Origin: Stereum hirsutum FP-91666 SS1
Lineage: Eukaryota > Basidiomycota > Agaricomycetes > Russulales > Stereaceae
Assembly: GCF_000264905.1 (NCBI RefSeq)
Contig: NW_006763134.1
Span: 406,916 to 470,915, forward strand
Reading direction: 5' to 3'
Length of the DNA: 64,000 bases
Under the pieces are notes generated by a model that searched no databases, was not told where the DNA came from, and saw only the letters and a list, made by a program, of their open reading frames with translations. Shown here in pieces: positions 47,295 through 58,799 of this stretch. Each line of letters begins with the position of its first letter. Within the stretch, counting starts at the first letter, position 1. The position numbers were made by a program, and so were the translations under genes.

Positions 47295-48510
47295 TCAGTA
47301 TGGTGCTTTTACCTGTTGGAAGACCGAGAGAACTGTCATAAGAACATTATACACATCCCCTCCACCGAGGAACTAATAGGAACTTACCGCATCAATGGCC
47401 TTCTCGACCTCCTGTGCGAACAACTCACTGAACTCGATCATAGCTACGGAGCCCACCCGACAAGCCTCCTTATTGCACTGTACCGCCTTCTGCATCGCGA
47501 GACCCAAGAGTTCTCGGCTTTGGACGGTAGCGCCGCGAGGATTCTTCCGCAATGCACCCCTCGCTTCGCACATGTACACGGCCCACCATCGAGGACAATA
47601 TAATAACCATTTATTGTCCGAGGTGCGATGGACCATACCGGCGATTAGCTCCTTCTCCATGGCTACTCCTATGCGACAGGTAGTGCATGAATTCAATGCA
47701 GTGCCCAGCGGGATGGAGGATAGCGCTGGAATCCAGCTCCAATCACTCATCGCTAACTCGCTGGCAGCAGCTCGACACTGACGATGATATACGTACAGCC
47801 TGTGAAGCTGGGAGCCCGTAATGCGATCGAGTTCAGATACGTATGGGAGACTGTCCTTCGCGTATATCAATGTCTCCTTGGCCGCGGTGACGGCGAGGTT
47901 GCGAAGATCGTGACGGCAACCGAAGGCGAAGGCCGTCATGGGGTATCGGGGCAGATCCTCTACCAATGCGTCAAGAATAGGCTGCGCGATGTCCTTCATC
48001 GCATATTTATCGACGCCGTCGTATAGCGACATAAGTGTGGGGAACGGCAAGGTGGTGAAGGTCGGCATGCGGACGGGGTAACAGAGACGAAGGAGAGGGT
48101 CGAGGATTTTAAATGGTTCGGCAAGGGTTATGACGGGTAGTCCATCTTTAGTCTCCTGATTATTTGAGTTGGATGAAGGTAGGGCGAACATAAAGTCAAG
48201 GGAGTCGGATGCGCTGGATGATGGGAGGGCGAACATCGAGTTGAAGACATCAGAAGCAAGGCTGAGGATGACTTTGTGAATTCGGAAGTCGACATTATCT
48301 GACGATCGTAAAATGCAGTCCGAGTCGAGGGCGTCGAAAGGAGAACCTGCAGGCATGATGGGGGACAGGCCCGTCGGTGCGGACATCTTCGAAGGACTCG
48401 ACGGGGGCATCAAAGTGCTATCGGCTATAGAATCTTGTCACGATGAGTTGTTTGGTCTGATGTGTGCGTGGAGTTGATGACTACCTACCAGAAAGCGAAG
48501 GACTAGACAT
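47295..48510 (-). CDS. BTB/POZ-domain protein, paralog A
   Basis: Exons (minus) 48510-48489, 48424-47388 and 47312-47295 sum to 1077 nt (358 aa). The BTB core reads DCILRSSDNVDFRIHKVILSL followed by ASDVFNSMFALP, VITLAEPFKILDPLLRLCYP and SLYDGVDKYAMKDI. A conserved C-terminal region has AFGCRH, ITGSQLHRLYVYHRQC, CTTC, a Trp-rich WLLYCPRWWAVYM and CNKEACR. The last exon is only 18 bases and encodes VKAPY-stop, mirrored in paralog B. The segment LDFMFALPSS is repeated within the BTB region, a small internal duplication absent from paralog B. The first 22-base exon supplies the ATG. Agaricomycetes carry many such BTB proteins of unknown function. Confidence 0.88.
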
Positions 48511-48970
48511 TTTGCTCGTACGCTGCTCAAGAGGTGAAAGAGAGACGGTCAGGGTCAAGGACAAGATGGAACAGCGCAGCGATTAGCACGCCTTTGCCTC
48601 ACCGCAAGATGGCTGATTCGCTTCCCACGTCGCCACAAGAATTCTAGACATGTGGCACAAGTTCGCGTGGCGTGAAGCTCTCAAGATAGCCTGTGAGAGA
48701 ATATATCACACAAATCGAACATTAATCCCTAGCGATGAGTATACGCGAGCAACAGAGCGGTGGTGGTGTTTGTCGATTAGCCGTGAATCTATGTCTACAT
48801 CCGATACGTCTAACATGAAATGAAGTCTGAGCAATCAATTGCGTCAATGATAATGTCTGACCGAACGTGTGGTTGCGACTCACAGATAAATAATGATGCA
48901 AAGCTAATTTTGAGTGAGAATTAGTGGATGGTAGGGTATAGAACCCTGTAAACCGTTGCTCCTTCACCAT
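48511..48970. other. Intergenic, no gene seen
   Basis: Short spacer between the TypA-like stop and the BTB start, both on the minus strand. It holds the BTB promoter. Confidence 0.5.
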
Positions 48971-51860
48971 CTACTTCCCAGGCTTCTTCTTACTCCCTGC
49001 CAACGCCTTCCTAGGATCCAACTCCGCCTTCCTCAACCTAATATGCAACGGCGTAATCTCGACCAACTCATCGTCTCCCATATACGCGATGCTCTCCTCC
49101 AGATTCATGATCCTCGGCGACGCGAGGACGATCTTCTCGTCCGCGCCTGCGGATCGGAAGTTCGTGAGTTCCTTTTTCAGGCAAGGGTTGACCGTGATAT
49201 TTTGGGCCTTGGAGCATTCACCGATGACTTGGCCGGGGTAGACTGTGGAAGAAGTTCGTATTGGTCATCATTGAATGAATGAAGGAGATCCAGCGAATAG
49301 ATGGGAGGTGAAGACGAACCTTGGGTTTGTGGGTGGATGAACATGACACCACGAGCCTGAAGAGGCGCCATAGCGTATCCCGATGTCTCGCCACGAGCCA
49401 TAGAAATCAACGCTCCATTCCTTCCAGTATCGATCTCGCCCTTATGCGGTTGATACGACTTGAAGATATGGTTGATAGTCCTACCAAAGCCATCCGTTTA
49501 CTAGTCAACAAACTGCCCGAACCAGGAATCGTAGCGGGCTCATAGAACTGTGACTCACCCTTCTCCATGTACGTCGTTCTTAAACTCCCCAGCCATGTAC
49601 CCAATCAGGCCCCTTGCTGGTACATCAATAACGATCCTCACGAAACCCGGCTCCGCCTCATCGTAGCTAACCACCTCACCCCTCCTCATCGTCAACTTCT
49701 GAATCACCGTACCCGCATACTCCTCCCTCACCAGGATCGTACACTCTTCTATCGGCTCCAAAACCTTGCTCGGGTCCTCCGGGTCGGGCTTCATGACGGC
49801 TTTAGGAGATCCAACGCTAAGCTCGAAACCCTCGCGGCGCATAGTCTCAAGGAGAACTCCAAGATGAAGCACACCACGACCGCGAAGTTCGAGTGATTCG
49901 GCGGAAGGACCGGGAAGAACGTTCAGTGCGACATTCGTCTGTGATTCCTTCATGATACGTTCCCGAATCATCTGCGACGTCAACTTCGAGCCCTCCGTAC
50001 CCGCCAGGGGCGAATCATTGGGAAACACGGTGATGGAGATCGTCGGCGGGTCGATAGGCGTCGTCGGGAGTGGTTGAGGGCCGGACTCGTCCCAGCCTTT
50101 AGATGCGACGAGCGTGACGTTAACGCCTCCGCCTTTGATACCCGCGATACTGACGATTTCGCCCGCTCCGGAGGCCTCGAGTTCGAAACGCTCGAGTCCG
50201 GCGCGACTGTAGAGTTTCTTGACTTTTCCGTCGCCGACTTTGTTGCCTTCGCTGTCGAGAGCCCAGAGCGTGTCGCCCACCCTTACGACGCCGGAATGGA
50301 TCCTACCGAGGTATAAGACACCGACGAAGGGATCATTCTCCACTTGGACTGTGAGCATGGAGAACGGATCGGTCCGGGAGAGGTGCGTCGGCGGTGGGAC
50401 GTGAGACATGATGGTTTCGAAGAGCGGGGTCATGGCCGTGCTGCTTCCTCCGTCCTCAGTGATGGCACCAGGTGGAGGTTCGTTGTTTGCTGGAAGTTCC
50501 GTTGTCGCCCACCCTTGTTTTGCGGAGGCGTAGAGGAGAGGGTATTCCATTTGATCGTCTGATGCACCCAGAATGGCAAATAGGTCGAATAAGTCGCTCT
50601 CGACCATGGCCGGACGAGCGGAGGGGCGGTCAGCCTTATTCATAACCACCAGAGGTCTAAACGCATAAGTCCATCAATAAATGGATGGAACAACGAATCA
50701 ATCCATAACTCACTTTAAACCCCTCTTCAGCGCCTTACTCAACACAAACCTCGTCTGCGTCATCGGTCCCTCCGTCGCATCAACCACAAGGGCGACCCCA
50801 TCGACCATACTCATAATACGCTCCACCTCCCCTCCAAAATCCGCGTGTCCAGGCGTATCGACGATATTGATCATATTGCCCTTATAATTCACACTCGTGC
50901 ATTTCGACAAAATGGTGATCCCACGCTCGCGTTCGAGGTCATTAGAGTCCATAAGCCGCGTGACGAAACCATCGTCGATGGAGGAATCGGCGGTTACTTT
51001 GGTCGCGGTGGAGGTGGTGGCCGAAGGAGTGTATTGGATTTGTTCGAGGGCGGAGAGACGTTTGATGGTACCGGATTGACGGAGGAGTTGGTCCACGAGG
51101 GTGGTTTTTCCGTGGTCGACTGTGAGATGGGTGTTAGTATAGATTCCACACGAAATTTATCAGATAATCGGAGAGAAAACAGCCCGAGTTCATGAGGAGT
51201 TCGGTGGAGATACGAACAACATCACAGTTGGTGAAAAGAATATGCGTTACCCTTTCACATACCATGCAACATGCGAGGCTACGTGCTTAGCTCGGGTACA
51301 CTGTGCGGCGCCACACTGTGGCACCATCAACTTCCAATAAATCGGTGTATTCGAGAATGGTCCCGAAACACAACTAGGCGATGCAAACAATAGTGCGCAT
51401 ATCAGTTCTCTCAGGAACTCCCGAAAGCAGTCACGCGAGTTTGTGCGGTATTGCCGTCAAGTGCAACACTCCTCCACGAGAAAGGCAGATGAGGTACACA
51501 GGGGAAAAAGGTACACAGGGGAAGAGGGTCACATGAAGCGGACGCTAATATGGTAGTGAAGTTTAGAACGAGAAAACTCCACATACCGTGCGCAATAATA
51601 GCAATATTCCGTATCCTCTCCGGAGGCATCATCCCGTCCTCGCCCAGCCCAGTCTCAGGAACGTCATTCCTCCTCGTTACGGACGAGGCGAACGAACGCG
51701 CGAGTGTACGCCGACAACCATTATACGAGTATGTCGATGCTGATTTTGATTTTGACAGAGACGAGAAAGGTGACGAGGGGATGGGTGTGCTCGGGAGACC
51801 TAGCGAAGACGATTTCGTGACATATTTTCTGCAGGTCGACTTGACCGCGGAGGATAACAT
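48971..51860 (-). CDS. TypA/BipA-like translational GTPase, probably mitochondrial
   Basis: Exons (minus) 51860-51587, 51119-50714, 50656-49559, 49480-49320 and 49242-48971 sum to 2211 nt (736 aa). The G domain has G1 AHVDHGKTT (split by the first intron), G2 RERGITI, G3 [14 protein letters not shown] and G4 NKAD. EF-G-like domains II, III and V follow, with [31 protein letters not shown] and VYPGQVIGE, all TypA/BipA family hallmarks. The C-terminal domain ends Lys-rich. The N-terminal 85 residues are Ser/Arg/Lys-rich with few acids, fitting a mitochondrial presequence. An extension upstream would begin with TTG, so the ATG at 51860 is chosen. The bacterial family works on ribosome assembly under stress; a role on mitoribosomes is inferred. 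Confidence 0.92.
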
Positions 51861-53354
51861 AAAGATAGATGAAGCACGTCCAATTCCGAGCCCAGAAGAA
51901 CGAATCCAGAGGCCGAGAGAAGATAATGAGACCAAGGAGCGTAGGGCCGTGCGTTGGCAGACAAGTTCAGCAGACGAAACTTCGACTTGACGCGCTGCAG
52001 AAATTCTGGCCGTGACGCGACGCTGGGGTGACAGGCCGTGACGAGCGCGCCGTCACGCGTAATCTATCTGTAACGCTCGCGCCGGGATTGGTCGGAATCG
52101 CACTTTGGTGGCGACCACCACCGAAACTCTTCAAGCTCCTCTGTGGTCTGCCTGGTATAAGCATAATATAAGGTCTGGTACAACTCTCTAGGCTTGGTGT
52201 TAAATCCATAACTTTAGGAGGGGCTATACTCGATCATCCTGGATATTTGTCTGGCTTGAGACCAGCATCAACGTTAACGCTCTCACTTTACTTGGTTCAC
52301 TACCTCCTCTAGTACATGCGTTGTGCATTAGATGGAACCTCTGGTCTAGTGGTCAAGAAGTCCATGCCACCATTCACGATGACCCTGCTTCTCTACGACT
52401 TTATCTCTATTGCTGAAAAGGAATCTTCTGCGTTTCCAAGAGGAGCTACTGTCTCGTCCCTCACGAATTGCCATCAAGCTCTGCAGCCTCCTCTGCTCTT
52501 CCCGGCCATCTAACTATACCATAAGTCAACCACAAATGCAGCATCTTAAGACGTCCAGAGCTCTCGACAATCGAAGTTCGAGCCCTTTCCGATCCTCCAA
52601 GATGAGTGATCATTGTCAAAGATTTTGAACGCACCCCGCTTTCCTGTCAATCCCCGCGCGGCCCATCCCCGAGTTATCCCCTCAATACCTCCCCACTTCC
52701 CCCACATACTACATTCATCGATTCATCCCCCATATCATCTCTCGAGACTCGACAGATCTCTCGGCCCTCCCTTCTCTCCGCTCACCATCACTTGCCACCA
52801 TATAAGTACATCCCAGAACGTCTTGGACATACCTCGATCTCAAGCTTCGATCATGATCCACCTGTTGCAGAGTTACTTAAAGTGTCGGGTCTTTGCAGAG
52901 CGCTCATCATCCTATCGCGACATCCATCTTTGTTAACATGCGAACATTCAATATTCAACATTCAATCTTCAATATTCTGTCAATGTTCCGCACTGCTACT
53001 GACAATACACCATGATCCCAACAACTCTCAGCGTCAGTCCCGTAACGGTACTGGGCCCGATTCAACTACTTATAATTGCAACACCGAGGTTGATTCACAG
53101 GTTGGAAAGTTCCTCCCGGATGAGTGTTTGTTTCGTACTTATGTGTAAGTGAGTACGCGCTCATGGCTCATGTAATACTAATACTAATAAGGATATTTCA
53201 AGTCGTTGATGGACCGGTTGGACGGTCTGTGGTTCGACTGCTCGCACCGGGAGAACTGTTGTTCACTTTGCTGTGAGTCATCGAGCGTTTGACTTGTTAA
53301 CGCTGTGGGCATGGACATGGGCAAGGAAGGTTCCATGTCCTATTTACGCAAGGG
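51861..53354. other. Intergenic stretch without a confident gene
   Basis: TGACG-containing motifs cluster at 52010-52060, in the TypA upstream region. The 180-codon frame at 52606-53148 is Ser/Pro/His-rich with no motif and is probably chance. Confidence 0.45.
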
Positions 53355-53662
53355 CTTCGGTATACATTCGACTTCCGAGTGCTCGCGCAAGTATTCTCGT
53401 CTGTGTCCGTTCGGCACAGTCATACGACCGACGAGTTCTTTCTTTGCTCGCCGGGATGGCGAATCTATCAGGCATCCTATCTATGATTGTGCTTCGGTAT
53501 ACATTCGACTTCCGAGCGTTCGTTCAAGCGAACGTACTCATACTTACGGTTTGAAGTACGTATTCTCGTCTGGTTCCGTTCGGCACGGTCATACCACCGA
53601 CGAATCTTTCATTTGCTCGCCGGGATGGCGAATCTATATCTGGGGATCTCAGCTATGATTGG
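53355..53662. repeat. Two-copy direct tandem repeat
   Basis: Unit 1 starts at 53355 and unit 2 at 53492, both with CTTCGGTATACATTCGACTT and ending with TCGCCGGGATGGCGAATCTA followed, after a variable piece, by CTATGATTG. Unit 2 carries an extra insertion of about 30 bases. It is non-coding as far as I can tell. Confidence 0.85.
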
Positions 53663-54404
53663 AATGGCCATTTATGATAGGGAGTGTCAGGCAAGCTCAG
53701 GCTTAGGCTCTGTGATAGAATCAGTGGCGCCTCAGGAAGTACGTATTGTGTCGCTCTAAGTTATTGAGAGGCAGTCGAGGCCTTACAGTACTAGCCTCCA
53801 GTTTCGTTTTCACGTTCTCATCCTTACAATAGTACTCGTACTCTACTGACAATCGTTGCCTCCTTCATTATTATCTCGGTCCATAAGTATGGACCCACAT
53901 GTACTGCAAGTTCCGAAAGGCAACAACCTCCCAACTGTCCTCTATCCAATCGCAAGTTCCGCAGATCAACAACTTGAAGACTCCGAGCGGACAATCCCAT
54001 CACCCATCCGAGTCGGGTGCGCATGCATTTCGTGTGATTTCAGTGCAGCGGAGCCATCCGTCTTGGCGGTCCGTATCTTTCCGTACGCGTATGTTGTGTG
54101 TTCGAATTCTTTCCTTTGTTCTCAGCCGCTTCGTTCTTCGAATTCTGAGGAAGAGGAAGGAAGAGGATCGCTGTGCAGTGTGCACGGACTCGGACCCGAC
54201 GATTATCGATGTTCTTCTCGGTTTCCGACGCCTCGATGCTTCTATGGAACAGGGTTTGCACCTTCAGTCGCGTTTGTATTCAAAAATTCAGGCCGTGCTC
54301 GATGCCAGATATCGATGCCAGTTGATTCAGACGCCCGGCCTCCGTGGCTTGTCCGTCAAGGGCGGAAGCTTACCCAACTATGATCGCCTCCCTCCCTTGT
54401 TTCC
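53663..54404. other. No confident gene
   Basis: Two overlapping frames of about 175 codons (53856-54383 and 53899-54429) compete in different phases. Neither has a recognisable motif, so I do not call a gene. Confidence 0.4.
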
Positions 54405-54500
54405 TTTTTTTTTTTTTTTTTTTTTTTAAATTCAATTGTATTTGTATAGCGCCAGCGAGAGCCAGGGGCGCTGTGTGTGTAAATACATACAACCAAACCA
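54405..54500 (-). mobile_element. LINE/SINE-like 3' tail with poly(A)
   Basis: Read on the minus strand, GGCGCTATACAAATACAATT leads through GAATTT directly into 23 A (54427-54405). A GCGCTATA(C/T)AAATACAATTGA-type end followed by poly(A) is typical of non-LTR retroelement tails. Just before it, a short inverted repeat around a GGCGC core can pair. No reverse transcriptase or endonuclease frame is visible upstream, so at most a 5'-truncated remnant. Confidence 0.4.
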
Positions 54501-56222
54501 CAAAAGTAACCGCATGAGGCGCCCGAAACCGAACCCTACATAAGCGAGACCACTGTATGCATATTGCGGAGCCTTCGGGGAAAAAACCGTCCGATCCTCA
54601 AGAAGTGGTCTGACCATGGCCAGACAGAAAGTGGCGAAATAAAGAGAATACCGGAAACACGTTACGTAGGAGCCGGGCACAAATGAGCAAGAAAATCAAT
54701 CCACCGCCATACTCGCCGCTCCCTTCCCCTTCCCCTTCCCCCGCTTACTTCCCCTGACAGTCGATGCCTCCTGCCCTCTGTGTGAGGCCTGCCTCCGGAT
54801 CCAATCTTCATCCCGGCGATGTCCCTTGTTCCTTGTTCAACTCTTTCACGACTTTCCTCAACGTGAGGCCCACTCCTCTCGCACGTCTCCTCGCATAATC
54901 TCGTTCCTCCATCAAAAAATACAATTAGGACGCGGTCACACGACCTCCCCCACATATGACATTCCGCATTGCACCTGCGGCATGCACCTCTTTTTCTTCT
55001 CAAGGAACGAGAAGGAACGTCGACTTGGAACGAATGAGGGAACGAGGAACAGGAGTGCGTGTGCTACGTCATCCGAGTCGTTCGATGTTATTGATTATTT
55101 GAATTTTGATCGAGTTGCCGCCCCACTCTGTCGCGATTTGAAATGGCTCTTTGATGATCGACCTTCGTTGCATGAAACATGCACAGAGAGCTCGAGGGCA
55201 GCTGCTCGCATCCTTAGCATGTACTGTGATAGACGGTATGTTTGAACTTTGGGGGGTGCGGTACGGTATCGCGAGAGAGGTCTACGGATGGGATAAATAT
55301 GGCGAGAGGCGGGACGGGATGGAGAGGATAAGGGATGGTATGGACATGGAACGGTACGCATGGACGTGTTTGGGAGGGCGGGACGCGGATCCGACTCAAA
55401 GCGCTAACGTTTCGGCGTATGGATCGTCGAGTGACTTCCCGTCGGTATCGCATGTCGACGAGGATTGCGGTCGATCATGGTGCTAGTCTTGTGCGTCGCC
55501 CACAATGCCGATACTTACTCCTCTTTGGCCTTATCCTATGTTGTACGCCGACGACGTTTAGGAGCAGGAAACGGCTGTTTATATCTGCGTCGCAGTCGTC
55601 GTCCTCGGACTTGATCGTGAATTTCGCTGAAACGGAACCAGACTGGAATGGTCGGAGCGGCCGGGGATGTTGTCTATTACCGGAGCTTGAGTGGCTCGTT
55701 CGTCTCCGTTCTCAGTCGGAACACCGTCTTCTCAATTTTATCCTTCGTTCACACCTTCCGGGCGTCTATCCCTTGTTGTGTTGCCGTCTCTGATGGCGGG
55801 GTCCTCACTGCCTTTTCTCCTGCTCAGAGTCCTCTTCCTTTCGTTTGCTTGCACGATTCGAGGAAGTGAAGGTATCGGTAGATGGAGTGGAGACTTGTCC
55901 AATTCAAAGACACTCTGGACAGACACCCCTGATGACGGCTGCATCTCTGGGCCCCACAACGTCAGCGGCGGACGCTTATCCTGTCCTGGAATGAACGAAA
56001 TCTTTTTTATTTGTTGGGTTGCGACCTTGTCTTGCGGGGAGAGGTCACGTTGCACACGCCAAGATCGTGGGGCGAACGGACGCTTCTCGATCACTTTAAC
56101 GCCAGGCACGGATACAGAAGCCTGATTTGCTTTTATATGCGGGGACCCCACGGGGGTACAACTCGTCGGTCCCCTCTCCCCCGCACCCCATACTCCTCTT
56201 CCTCCGTTCCGAGCCCGCAACC
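54501..56222. other. Intergenic stretch without a confident gene
   Basis: Contains frames of up to 152 codons without motifs. The last 120 bases look like a promoter for the sugar transporter, with a TTTTATATG element near 56130 and a long pyrimidine-rich leader ending at the ATG. Confidence 0.45.
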
Positions 56223-58799
56223 ATGACCGACAAGCAGTATGTCTTCCTCGTCGTCGACGATGGCGACCGAGATTAAACTGACAATGATGATAGGTCCTAC
56301 GATTCCGAGACTGGTATGGCCGAAGAGGTCAACCTCAACAACAATATCTCGGCCAAGTTCGTCTTTCTCCTTGTTTCATTATGTTCAAAGCTGACCTTCC
56401 CTACAACTAGGATTCGCAACCCGCTCGCCGGCATGACGCGCGATGCCCTCATGTCTCAGGTCGATGATTTCGCCTCTGAACATGACATGCACGACATCAC
56501 TCCCATCCTCCGCAAGGGCGCTCTCGTCGCCCAGGACCCCACGGCCTTCGAGACATTAACAGAACTCGAAGAGGACGAGAAGGTCGCTCTCAGGGAGGAG
56601 ATCACCCACAAGTGGAAGCAGCCCAAGGCGCTCTACATGACGATCATTTTGGCCAGTGTAGCCGCCGCTGTCCAGTGAGTGAAACTTCCCTTTCCTCTCT
56701 GGTCCGGGATGCCCTTTTTGATGGCATCAGGAACGTTCGAACCCCAAATCTGACCATTTAGTTACGTCCATGTGCTGACTTTCCCGATTTGCACTCGTAT
56801 AGGGGATGGGACCAGACAGGGTCGAACGGAGCTAACCTCTCGTTCCCTAAAGAGTTCGGTATCGATAAGAGCACCGGGGTAAGTCGCCGTTCACCCGCTG
56901 AATCCGCGACATGAATGAACTTTCTCTCATCGTTGCTTTTTTTGGGCCTATCTGTCTCTTGCTCCACTGCGGTGCTATCTCTATCGCTCTCCACACTCTA
57001 GGTTGACCCATGGCTCGTTGGCGTCGTCAACTCTGCGCCATACATTGCGTCTGCTGGGCTGTACGTCTATTCTGATACCTCCCTCAGTTGATATTCCGTT
57101 CACTAACGCAGTTCCCATACTATTCTCTCGCAGTGGTTGCTGGCTCGCTGACCCGCTCAACTACTGGCTCGGCCGCCGTGGATGCATCTTCATCTCCGCC
57201 ATCTTCTGTTTCGTCTCTGTCATCGGTTCCGGCTTCACACAAACTTGGCAACAACTCTTCGTTTGTCGTCTACTTCTCGGAATCGGTATGGGCGCAAAGG
57301 CCTCCACAGTTGCACCGTACGCGGCCGAAAACACGCCAGCGAGTATTCGAGGTGGCCTGGTCATGAGTTGGCAGTTGTGGACTGCTTTTGGCATTTTCCT
57401 GTTCGTATTTTCTGTCTTTATCGTTCTCTTCGTTTGGCATCGGTACTGACTTTTTTTCTTTCACTTCCAGCGGCTTTTCGGCGAACTTGGCGGTGCTTGA
57501 TACGGGCAAAATCGCATGGCGACTCCAGCTCGGCTCTGCGTTCATCCCTGCCGTTCCTCTCCTCGCCATCTACGTCTGCCCAGAATCGGTACGCATTCCT
57601 TGATCTAAAATCTCACACAATATTCTCATGTCCTCGTCCCTACAGCCTCGTTGGTACCTGAAGAAGCACCGTCACCGAGACGCCTACAACTCACTCCTCC
57701 GCCTGCGTAACCACCCGATCCAAGCTGCACGAGACCTGTACTACATTTCTGCGCAGCTCAAGGAGGAGGCCGCTATCATCGGCGAGAGCACTTACCTCAA
57801 GCGAATCATCGAGCTGTTCACCGTACCGAGGATCAGGAGGGCTACACTTGCTAGCTTCACAGTCATGATTGCGCAGCAGATGTGTGGTAGTAAGTGGCCC
57901 TCCTCGCAATTTGAGAAAGCGAATGGAAAACTGACCTAGACCTTCTCACATTACAGTCAACATCATCGCGTTCTACTCGTCGACTATCTTCGCCGACGCA
58001 GGCTTCTCCCCCAAATCTGCCCTCTTGGCCTCCTGGGGCTTCGGACTGATCAACTTCGTCTTCGCTTTCCCCGCCATTCGAACGATCGACTCCTTCGGCC
58101 GTCGCTCCCTCCTCCTCTTCACTTTCCCCCAAATGGCCTGGACACTCCTCACCGCCGGCCTCTGCACCCTCATCCCTCCCGGCCGCGCCCATCTCGCCCT
58201 CGTCGCCATGTTCGTCTACATCTTCGCCGCGTTCTACTCACCCGGCGAGGGCCCCGTACCGTTCACTTACTCCGCCGAGGTGTTCCCGCTGAGCCATCGT
58301 GAGGTGGGTATGGCGTGGGCTGTGGCGACTTGTCTTGGCTGGGCCGCTGTGCTGTCGATTTCGCTACCGGCGATGTTGGCGAAGATGGGGACGTTGGGCG
58401 TGTTCTGCTTCTATGCGGGGTTGAACGTTACGGCGCTTGTGATGATCTTTTTCTGGGTGCCGGAGACGAAGCAGAGGACGCTGGAGGAGTTGGATTATGT
58501 CTGTACGTATCTGTTCTCTCCTTTCCCACCTCTCTTTACTTCACAGCATCTGTCAATGATACTGACCATGGTGTTCCCTGGATACAGTCGCTGTCCCAAC
58601 ACGGACGCACATGCACTACCAGCTCACGAAATCCCTACCCTACTTCATCTCGCGCTACGTCTTCCGGAACAAATCTGCCGTCCTCGAGCCGCTGTACCAC
58701 TTCGACACGCCGAAGCACCACCAACACCATGGGGGTGTGTCGACGCCACCGGTGGATGAGAAGGCGGATATTCGGGAGGAGGTGGAGAAGGTTGAGTGA
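56223..58799 (+). CDS. MFS sugar/polyol transporter
   Basis: Sugar-porter family proton symporter in the plasma membrane. Ten exons 56223-56236, 56294-56356, 56411-56674, 56803-56878, 57002-57060, 57134-57400, 57471-57588, 57646-57889, 57957-58502 and 58588-58799 sum to 1863 nt (620 aa). A hydrophilic N-terminus of about 110 residues precedes TM1 ([20 protein letters not shown]). Signature pieces are WLGRRGCIF after TM2, R-x-L-x-G-x-G in [22 protein letters not shown] at the central loop, [14 protein letters not shown] in TM7, DSFGRRSLL and [15 protein letters not shown] after TM12. The long N-terminus and the [13 protein letters not shown] tail match the fungal inositol/hexose-like subgroup; exact substrate unknown. 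Confidence 0.93.

Noticed and set aside
52606..53148. 180-codon plus-strand frame
   Set aside because: Compositionally odd, no motif, and overlapped by another long frame.
53856..54429. Two overlapping frames of about 175 codons
   Set aside because: Different phases, neither with recognisable domains; one runs into the poly-T tract.
54662..55003. Cys-containing minus-strand frame (CRRCNAEC...) considered as a LINE zinc knuckle
   Set aside because: Spacing does not match CCHC or the usual LINE C-terminal knuckle, and no reverse transcriptase is upstream.
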